A DNA stretch of 64,000 nucleotides. Origin: Dichetophora obliterata. Taxonomy: Eukaryota; Arthropoda; Insecta; Diptera; Sciomyzidae. Below, in pieces: positions 10,401-17,755 of the stretch. How positions within the stretch are numbered: the stretch's first letter is position 1; every line of letters begins with the position of its first letter. The DNA lies in assembly GCA_963920525.1 (NCBI GenBank), contig OY986439.1:53284982-53348981 (forward strand), given 5' to 3'. The notes beneath the pieces are model-generated. The model worked only from the letters and a program-made list of their open reading frames with translations. It had not been told where the DNA came from and made no database searches. Made by a program: the position numbers and the translations under genes.

Positions 10401-12907
10401 TTTATCAACTTGTCGACGGTATCAGTGATCCCATGAAATTTTTCCATCGAGAATGCATGCCATATCGATATCAATGCCGATGCGGAATGAATGATTATAC
10501 CTATTATTAGTATATTATATTAAATTAAATAATTAATGTAATTAAATTATATTACATTATATAAAAAATATAAAAAAATACAAAAAAATATAAAAAAATA
10601 TAAAAAAATATAAAAAAAATATAAAAAAATATAAAAAAATATAAAAAAATATAAAAAAATATAAAAAAATATAAAAAAATATAAAAAAAATATAAAAAAA
10701 TATAAAAAAAATATAAAAAAATATAAGAAAAATATAAAAAAATATAAAAAATATAAAAAAATATAAAAAATATATAAAAAAAAAAAATAAAAAAAAATAA
10801 AAAATAAAAAATAAATAAAAATATAAAAAAATAAAATAAAAATCAATAAAAAATGTAAAAATAAAAATAAAGAAAGAAAACTAAAATGGAAAAACTCTGA
10901 ATTTTGTAGGCTAACGACAGGAATATTTTTAACCATACACTTTCCAAAAGATAGAAACATTTTTATTTAAATTTTTCGTGGAAATTATGAATATGAGCAA
11001 AAGTGGGCAAGTTTAAATTAAATAACATACATTGGGAATGGTATCGGTATTAAAACTTCGTTGATAGCTACCAGACATTTTTGGACAAATTAATTAAAGT
11101 AATAACTTTGTACAAGAAAAAACAACTAAATTTTTTTCAAATCTGATAATTTATATTTATTTATTCATGTTACAAGGTGAATATAACAAAAAAGAAAAAT
11201 TTAAATTTTTTAAAAAATGTATACCAAATTAGTATAATCATTATATACACTTTTTTTTACTTTACGAAACTGTAAATGGAGAACGATTTCGTAAATGTGA
11301 TATAATTTGTCCAACACATAGTTACAATATATTTAAACAAATGAGCATTGCTATGAGCTAAATGAGCATATTGTCTTAAATCTGAGTTTTTTAAAAATTT
11401 TTACTATTGGCCAAAGAATAAATTTCGTGGTGTGATATTAAATATGAGTGTTTTTGGCGCCAAACGAGACTTGACTCTGTTGAGAGCCAAATGCTCTTTT
11501 TAAGCGGATTCAATTGAAATTTTGAGAGTATTGACAAAGCCTCTTGTTTTTAAAAAACTTTTTTCGAGCACCAATTCCTTGATGAATTTGTATTTGCTTA
11601 TAATGTTGCTCATTCGTTCATGTTCTTGGTCATCTTTGGCTGAGTTCAGACGACAATCAAATGAATCGAATGAATCCAAATTTGCTGTTATTTTTCCAAC
11701 TAAAAAAATTAACTCTGCAGGAACGAAAATTAACTGCAAACGTTATCAAAATTTTGATGACACTCAAGACCTGAATCATTCTGTCAAAGAGAGTAAAAGA
11801 GAAAAGGGATGTGATTAACTTCATCATTTGATGCTCGTCTGAACTCAGCCTCAGAGTCTCTAGTTTTTAAAAGATGATTTTTGAGCACTAATTCCTTGAT
11901 GAATTTGCTTTTAATGTTGATTATCCGTTCATGTTCTTGGTCATCTTTGGCTATGTTCAGACGCCAATCAAAGGATTGAATGCATCCAAATTTGTTGTTA
12001 TTTTTCCAGCAGGATGGACTTCAATCATTTGACTGTCGTCTGAACATAGTCTTTGATTAGGTTCAATTTTTATACTTTCTCATCCCTCTTGGAACATCTT
12101 GTACCATTCAAATAATCATGTTCTTAATACAGCTTGGTCATCAAAGGCCTTCTGTAACATTATCTGTTGCAGAAATTTCATTGAGGAAGCAAAAAAATGC
12201 ATTTTCTTTAACCAATTAATTAATTCACACATTGCAAAAATCGAAAAACCTATTTTTTGTTGTTTACGAAAACGAGCGCAAAATGATAAACCACTGACCA
12301 AAATGGCATGAAATTTGACACTGGTGTTAAAAACAGAACTGTCAGTAGTTTAGTCTTAACTGTAACTGAAGCTGGGTGAAGGTAGTTTTAAGGTCTGATA
12401 TGACCAATTAGTTTTGTTTTTAAAACTAATATGTTTAAAAAGGTTCTGACTACAGAATTGCCCCCTTAACTAAGTTGTGGTCCGATAATAATAGTATATG
12501 ATTATTTTAGTTAGTAAAATTAAAGTTGTAATGCACCCTTACAAAGAGAATATATTTGTTATCAATCAGTATTGAATCAGTAATGAAATTTCCATAATGG
12601 GGCGCTGATCACATTTTAAATCAAGAAATTAACAATCAGGAACATTCATCCCTATCTTAATAGGCGTCGCCAACACCAAGTAGCAATGACTGCGTTTTCG
12701 ATAACTATTCCAAAGATTCCTTTTATTTATAAAATTTAAATAAATTTAAGAAGTCATAAAAACTTTTATTTTTGCATACGAAAATAAAAAAATTATTTGC
12801 TAACCTTATTTCTTCTCTATTCCAGAACAAATCAAGCACAAGGCCAGCAACAAAATACAGCACCAGCTGCTGCAGCAGCAGCAAATTCGAATTGGGTACA
12901 ATTCTAA
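4412..12907 (+). CDS. NECAP: NECAP, adaptin-ear-binding coat-associated protein
   Basis: Exons are 4412-4494, 5192-5397, 5454-5644, 5710-5921 and 12826-12907; all introns are GT-AG and phases 2,1,0,2 agree, giving 257 residues. The product is an endocytic accessory protein that binds the ear domains of AP-1 and AP-2 and helps clathrin-coat assembly. The N-terminal PHear domain is clear: [43 protein letters not shown] and LQDHFKWVK all follow the vertebrate NECAP pattern, and the [13 protein letters not shown] stretch is present as [10 protein letters not shown] proline/glycine-rich linker (FLPPPPGGL) follows, then WGDY and the extreme C-terminal NWVQF, matching the WxxF-type ear-binding motifs. 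The small last exon, encoding the glutamine/alanine-rich tail and WVQF, lies beyond a 6.9 kb intron full of transposon remains. Length is close to the family norm. It corresponds to Drosophila CG9132 from memory. Confidence 0.93.
5922..6420. other. Start of NECAP intron 4, nothing recognised
   Basis: AT-rich intron sequence directly after the donor site of exon 4. No open frame or repeat ends were identified. Confidence 0.5.
6500..6960 (+). pseudogene. Decayed Transib-like transposase C-terminus
   Basis: Two reading frames together carry a recognisable but broken transposase segment. The frame around 6597-6690 reads [20 protein letters not shown] followed by a decayed VGMLAQDT, then a stop. 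About 80 bases on, in another frame, [20 protein letters not shown] appears (6725-6790). The order HKxLIHG, LLxxGxLxxxx, SRxxxxxDxF and SDPxI is what I remember for the C-terminal part of Transib transposases, the family related to RAG1. The frameshift and in-frame stops show it is dead. The family assignment rests on motif memory, so a different cut-and-paste family remains possible. Confidence 0.4.
7325..8325. mobile_element. Repeat element carrying a ~150-bp tandem array
   Basis: The 10-base word TACCCCCACG at 7359-7368 recurs inverted at 8308-8317, marking likely ends. Between them five copies of a diverged unit of about 150 bp run from about 7470 to 8100. Each copy contains TTTACCGTTTTGGTAAA-like, CACTTTGTATGGGAGGTAG-like and TGTGCAAAATTTAAAGTC-like words; the GGGAGGTAG-type word lies near 7501, 7620, 7775, 7925 and 8078. 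After the array comes ACAGACAGACAGACGGACAT, a motif widespread in fly repeats. There is no coding capacity. Confidence 0.6.
8600..9425 (-). pseudogene. Non-LTR retrotransposon RT relic
   Basis: Read on the minus strand this is a reverse transcriptase fragment. [13 protein letters not shown] is near 9345, [14 protein letters not shown] near 9150-9180, [10 protein letters not shown] (the catalytic FADD box) near 9060-9085, then the thumb region with [12 protein letters not shown] and [12 protein letters not shown] towards 8700. Several frames are needed to read it, and endonuclease and 3' end are missing, so it is a truncated dead copy. The arrangement fits the jockey/CR1-type LINEs. It sits antisense in NECAP intron 4. 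Confidence 0.75.
9430..10085. other. Intron sequence with a TA microsatellite
   Basis: AT-rich intron sequence with a short (TA)n run near 9665-9695. The open frame at 9749-9982 was not recognised and may be chance or an old transposon remnant. Confidence 0.4.
10087..10440 (-). pseudogene. PIF/Harbinger-like transposase relic
   Basis: The minus-strand frame reads [20 protein letters not shown] followed by [15 protein letters not shown]. The pattern IPG(x)4-DGTH-(x)n-YxNRKGxxSxN is the core around the first catalytic Asp of Harbinger (HARBI1-type, DDE_Tnp_4) nucleases. Only about 100 residues remain, with a stop upstream and no later catalytic residues in frame, so this is a dead fragment. 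It could alternatively be part of a domesticated HARBI1-like gene, but no gene structure surrounds it. Confidence 0.6.
10555..10870. repeat. (TATAAAAAA)n simple repeat
   Basis: About 300 bases built from TATAAAAAA units with 6 to 8 As per unit, grading at the right end into AAAAATAAA. The long minus-strand frame across it, rich in Phe, Tyr and Ile, is an artefact of the repeat. Confidence 0.95.
11530..12055. repeat. 311-bp direct repeat, each unit ending in a MITE
   Basis: The block containing GAATTTG, CGTTCATGTTCTTGGTCATC and TTTGG occurs at about 11535-11640 and again at about 11860-11950, offset by 311 bases. In both copies it leads into an inverted-repeat element: GGCTGAGTTCAGACGACAAT at 11638 with its inverse ending at 11850, and GGCTATGTTCAGACGCCAAT at 11949 with its inverse ending at 12051. 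The first MITE is about 213 bp, the second about 103 bp, so the interiors differ. This suggests duplication of a MITE-bearing segment followed by internal deletion or expansion. Confidence 0.6.
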
Positions 12908-14560
12908 AATGAATAAAAGAGTTTGTGTTGCAATATTATCTAAATTTTCAACCATTACAAAAACAACAAGGAAAAATTAAAGCTAAAAAGTATAAAGTAT
13001 GATAAACGCATTATAGAAATCATCATATTAGACTACAGCAACAAACCGAAATTAAAAACATTCAAACGCATATGAAATGAAAACGAAACAAAAACTTTGT
13101 ATATGAATATTGCTAATTTGTAACATAAATTTAAATTCAAATTATAAAAATACCCTAGAAAATTATAAACAATTAAAAACATAAACACACGACAAACTCA
13201 TTGAAATGAAACTGCAAAGGAGTGGAGATAAAAACCAAGCTAGCTAAAATATCACTTTACTGAAAGGAATTTCAATAATAGCTAAAGTATAAAAACGAAT
13301 TTTGTGCAGTTTAGATTAAAATAATTTAAAGGTCAACATTTAGTAATCTTTATCATTTGTTGCAATAACATGAATTAAACAGTTCAAAAGATTACAAGCA
13401 ACAAAATTTTGATTTACTATACACAAAGCTCCATTATTTGCAACAAAGTTAAATATTTTTGTACTTACATTTTACAAACTGCTAAACTCAAAATAGTTCA
13501 AATTCTAGTTTTCTAAAATGTTTTCTTAGCTACTTTGTTCCTTGTTTTTGTTTAACATATCTACTTTTACGTTTTAGAAAAAAATATACTTTTTGAATTA
13601 TAATTTTATACTTTGTATGGAATACATTCCGTTTATATATTCTAAAAAATAAATTATTAAAAAAGTTAAACAAACATGCGCGCTTGTGATCGAAAAATAT
13701 TTAGTTCAATTTCGTTGCCTGCATTAATTTAATAACTTACTCTTTAGTTTTACATTACAAAAAAAACATTATAATTTTCATTATATAATTATATATTTAT
13801 AACAAAAATATGCATATATACATATGTGTGTCTACATTGCAAATCATTAAATTATTTTATAGCCTATTAAATTTGAAGAGATATATCGATGAAGCATTAA
13901 ATTGGGCGTTTATATTCAATAAAAAAGCAATAGCAAAAACATAAATTTCTCATTCATTTTGATCTTAATGAAATTGCATAAACACTCATCAAAGTGGCAA
14001 TTGTTAAATGTTACATTTCCAGTGTTTAATTCTCTACGATCTGATGTATTATAAATCAATACCAAATCAATTTGATAAAAATTTAAATATTTGTTGCTGA
14101 TATAAATTATAAATATGTACAATTAAAACATTTAATATAACTATGAATGCAAATGAAACTTTAAAACGTTAATGAAAAATATTGTATTGGTATATTTTAG
14201 TGATGTTTATTAAATCCATGTATTGTTTTGTTTTTATATAGAAAAGAAAAAACAAAAGCAAACATCGTTAATTTGCGTTACTTAAATGCAAGTGTAATTC
14301 TTATTTCAAATGATGTAAATTCCTAAAATCGCATTCAATAAATGATTTGTAGGCATAGCTTTAGATATGCTGTAAAAACAAACCGAAATGAATATTTTAT
14401 TCGCTTGACACATGGAAATACAAGCTAAATCAAAATAAGAGGCTACTGGATAAACGATAAAATTAAAATTTTTGTTATAAAAAAACCCGCTTGAACAGAT
14501 AGAATTCGATAACTTCATCGGAACTAACCTTAGCAACGGAACTATCCTTAGCAAGATTAT
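12908..14560. other. NECAP 3' untranslated and downstream region
   Basis: AT-rich sequence after the NECAP stop with many AATAAA-type signals, the first within 10 bases of the stop (AATGAATAAAAG). The real cleavage site cannot be chosen from sequence alone. No further gene is seen before the mariner relic. Confidence 0.5.
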
Positions 14561-14569
14561 AAAGTTTGA

Positions 14570-16040
14570 TTTTTTTGCTGTTTTCAGTGCACATTTTTTG
14601 ACATCTCACGCGTGTTTCGTAACATGTGGCAAAATTAAAAATGCTCAGTAAGGTTTACCATTTTACTATGAATTTATTATCAAAATTCGTGTTCTGTGAG
14701 AAATAAGTTTCGCAAATTACGTAAAATTTATGGTCGTCATAATTGACCCACCGAACAGATTCAAGAAATTGTGACCAAATTTCACACCAGTTTCATTTTA
14801 TTGGACATTAACAAACCGTATGCGGAGAGTGCGTACCGAGGAGAATATTGCTGTTGTATCGGCCAGTGTTAATGAAGATCGCGACTTGTCAATTCGTCGC
14901 CGTTGTCAATATTGGCTTGTGTTATTCGACCACCTGTAAGATTTTACGTAAGGACCTTGGTATGAAAATATACAAAATACAGCTGGTGCAAGAACTAAAG
15001 CTGGGTGACCTACCACAACGTCGTTTGTTTGGTGAATGGTCCTTAGAAAAGTTATATGAGGATCCACTTTTGTATCGAAGAATTGTCTTCAGCGACGCGA
15101 AACTCATTTTTGACTCAATGTGCACATCAACAAACAGAATTGCCGAATTTGGTCTGAAGAGCAGACAGAGGCAGTTCAAGAGCTGCCAATGCATTGTTTG
15201 GTGCGGTTTGTGGGCCGGCGGCATCATTGAACCGTACTTATTCAAAAATAATGAAAATCTCAATGTTGCAGTCAATGGAGCAAGGTACCATGCGATGATT
15301 ACCGATTTTTTTTTGCCCAAAATGGAAGAATTAGACTTGTTTGACAAGTGGTTTCGACAAGATGTTACCACATGCCACAAGGCACGCGAAAACATGGACT
15401 TATTGGTGGCGACCGTAGCCTAGTGGGTAGAGTGCGTGGCCCCTAAGTTAAAGAACCGCGGTAGCTGGTTCAATTCCAGCTCATACAGAAAGTTTTTTCA
15501 ATTGAATTAATTTTCCTGTTCGGTCGTCACCTCTCTGCAGACAATGGCAAACCTCAGAGAGCAAAAATTGCCATGTAAAGCTTCTTGAGAACATAAGCCG
15601 TTCGGAGTCGGCATAAAACACGCAGGTCCAGTTCTCGGTCATTTGTGATCAAACATTTAATAACACGCACAACAAAATTGATCAATAGAAGCTAGATCAA
15701 AGTCCTTCCAAGGGCTGAAATGGCCAGTTTATTTATATTTATTTAAGTTTGGTGAGCAATTAATCTCACGTTTTGGAGCAATCCATTGGCCGCGAATATC
15801 ATGCGATTTGACCTCACTTGACTGTTTTTATGGGGATACGTGAAATATATCGTGTACAGGGACAAGCCAGCCACAATTGCAGCCCTGGAAGACAACATTA
15901 CAGCTGCCATTGGTGAGATACCGAGCGAAATTCTGGAAAAAGTATGCCAAAATTGGAGCTTACGGATGGACGGCGTAGCTGTGGGCAATATTTACATGAA
16001 ATAATCTTTGAAAAGTAAAAGGCAGGCATTGATGTATCGC
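14570..16040 (+). pseudogene. Mariner-type transposase relic split by a SINE
   Basis: The left part reads CYSTTCKILRKDLGMK, IYKIQLVQELKLGDLPQRR, FGEWSLEKL, IVFSDAKL, VWCGLWAGGIIEPYLF and WFRQDVTTCH. The right part, after the SINE, continues with GEQLISRFGAIHWP, SCDLTSLDCF and, out of frame, GVAVGNIYMK. This is a Tc1/mariner-superfamily transposase with the three acidic positions in the FSD, RQD and SCD contexts; the usual FSDEAHF has become FSDAKLIF. Upstream frames (14760-14920) hold frameshifted pieces such as RTEENIAAVSAS. Frameshifts, stops and the SINE at about 15406-15745 make it non-functional. Terminal inverted repeats were not resolved. Confidence 0.8.
15406..15745 (+). mobile_element. 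tRNA-derived SINE (family 1), longest copy
   Basis: The 5' head has a pol III A box TAGCCTAGTGG (15416-15426) and a B box GGTTCAATTCC (15467-15477), 40 bases apart as in tRNA genes. The head is followed by a tRNA-unrelated body with CAATTGAATTAAT, ACAATGGCAAACCTCAGAGA and GTCGGCATAAAAC words and an AT-rich TTATTTATATTTATTTAA tail. It sits inside the mariner relic, since transposase homology resumes right after it. Relatives of the body occur at 36.2, 38.3, 41.6 and 54.4 kb. It is not a functional tRNA: the anticodon stem does not pair. Confidence 0.85.
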
Positions 16041-16432
16041 TCCAAATAAGTATTTCTTTCACTTATGCAAATTGGCATCTCTGGCATGAGCGAGTAGACG
16101 TGTTTTTTTGTTCGTTCGTCAATTGAATACTTTTTTATATCTGTACGCTGGTTTAATTCTAGAATTAAATGAAGTAAAAGCTGTTTTATTGAAATTTAAA
16201 CTACATTCAGTGAACTGAAAGCAACATCTAACATTTATATTGGTTTATATTTATAATTGGAGTTCCTGCCTGAAAAATTAGCTGCCTGCTGCTTACTCGC
16301 CATTTTATTCTTATCTTTCCACTGTTGTTGTTGTTGCTGCCATTTTTTGCCTTAAGTATTGGTTTAACACGCGGTTTGCTGTGGAGTATAAGTTAAGCAA
16401 AGTGCCTTGCCATCTGATCCCACCAAGTGACG

Positions 16433-17344
16433 ATGCCTTCTGATGCCATGCAATGTCCATGTTGTCAAAAGAACATAACTAAGTCTTTGCCCAGCATTGG
16501 ATGTGGATCCTGTGGTATGTGGTTTCACCTCGTGTGCGCCGACGTTTCTACTGAGCAGCATGCATTCTTAAAAAAAAACCGCTCATTTACCTTCACATGT
16601 ACCAAATGTGCCTCGGAACCTACACGCAATGAGGCGGGATTCTCGGCTGAACTCAAGGAAGCTATGGCGGATATTCAGTTAAAGTTCGACAAGATTCAGG
16701 ACAAATTTGACAAGGTTGCTGATGACCTGAGACGAGAAATTGCTTCCAATGTCAATAGTCTGAATAATGACATTGAAAAATGCAACTCCCAAATAAAGTC
16801 TTTAAATGGTATCACTAGCAAAAAAATACACCAGCTGGAATTTGAAAATAATGTCCTCCATCACCGACTGAATCGGCCAGATATCATTGTATCTGCGTTA
16901 CCTTCGGGAATCACCAATTTGCACGATCTGCCGCTAAAAATTGCATCTTTTTTTGAGGTCGCGGCAGCGTATCACGATGTTCATTATTGTGGCTACGTTC
17001 ATAGCCAAAAAGCCGTACTCATTAAATTCAACTCTGTGCATGTTCGTGATGAAATCATGAGATGCTACTTTAAAGCACGCTCACTAAAACTTTGTGACGT
17101 TATCGGTGGAGACATACAGTCAAGAGTCTACCTCAATGACCACCTCACTTCCACCGGAACTAAGCTAAAGTCCATCTGCAGAAAGCTCCTCAAGGATAAA
17201 AAAATTTTAAATTTCAAACTTTTCAATGCCAACTATCCTAAAGTAAAACTAACTACAATGGACAAACAAGATCTTACCTTGGACCTTCCACAATGCATAA
17301 GCATGTTCCCTTCGGCCGTACGACCACCAGCATCGGACACTTAG
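16433..17344 (+). CDS. LINE ORF1 with PHD-like zinc finger and coiled coil
   Basis: 303 codons from the ATG at 16433; an in-frame GTG six bases earlier is unlikely as a start. Residues 8-59 carry a Cys/His array CPCC, CGSCGMWFHLVC and FTCTKC, the pattern of a PHD finger, as in ORF1 proteins of CR1-like LINEs. Residues about 70-145 are heptad-like and charged (IQLKFDKIQDKFDKVADDLR) and probably form a coiled coil for oligomerisation. The C-terminal half, with IIVSALPSGI and AVLIKFNSVHVRDEIM, looks like the RRM-like nucleic-acid-binding region common in such ORF1 proteins. The likely role is RNA binding in the retrotransposition particle. No internal stop is present. Confidence 0.8.
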   Translation: MPSDAMQCPCCQKNITKSLPSIGCGSCGMWFHLVCADVSTEQHAFLKKNRSFTFTCTKCASEPTRNEAGFSAELKEAMADIQLKFDKIQDKFDKVADDLRREIASNVNSLNNDIEKCNSQIKSLNGITSKKIHQLEFENNVLHHRLNRPDIIVSALPSGITNLHDLPLKIASFFEVAAAYHDVHYCGYVHSQKAVLIKFNSVHVRDEIMRCYFKARSLKLCDVIGGDIQSRVYLNDHLTSTGTKLKSICRKLLKDKKILNFKLFNANYPKVKLTTMDKQDLTLDLPQCISMFPSAVRPPASDT

Positions 17345-17387
17345 CTTGAGTAGTGAACCTTTTCAACCCTAATCTGCTGAACTGAAT

Positions 17388-17755
17388 ATGGGTGAACCAA
17401 TTTATTATCATTACTTTGTATCACATATTTTTTTTTTTTTTTTTTTTAATATTCTTTTTTTCTTTTTGTTTTTAATTCCTTCTATTAAATTTATCTTTTT
17501 TTTCTTTCTTTTTTTTCTTCATTTATTCTTTCTTCTTTCTATTGCTAACACTTTTGTACTTATATCACACTGCTTATAATTCAATTGAAGTTCTTACATA
17601 ATCAATAATGAATCTTCAAAAACATTGTAAATTATTATATACACTATTCTTAATATATAATGCTCTTCATTCTAATTCGTATTCTAGGTTATTAACTACT
17701 ATTTGTATTACGGTGTTCGATCCTGTCACACAACTCCTTACCTCAAAATTTATAG
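17388..17755. other. T-rich spacer between LINE ORF1 and ORF2
   Basis: About 410 bases separate the ORF1 stop from the ORF2 frame. The first half is dominated by long T runs (17428-17520). The small open frame across it is a translation of those runs. No ATG opens ORF2 from here: the last in-frame codon is a TAG at 17753-17755. Confidence 0.6.

Noticed and set aside
10547..10960. Long minus-strand frame rich in Phe/Tyr/Ile
   Set aside because: It is a translation of the (TATAAAAAA)n simple repeat and has no real protein composition.
14922..15395. Minus-strand 157-codon frame
   Set aside because: It is the antisense shadow of the mariner transposase relic, whose plus-strand frame has clear motifs.
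15410..15485. Functional tRNA gene
   Set aside because: Same reasoning; the body that follows recurs at other loci, showing it is the head of a SINE.
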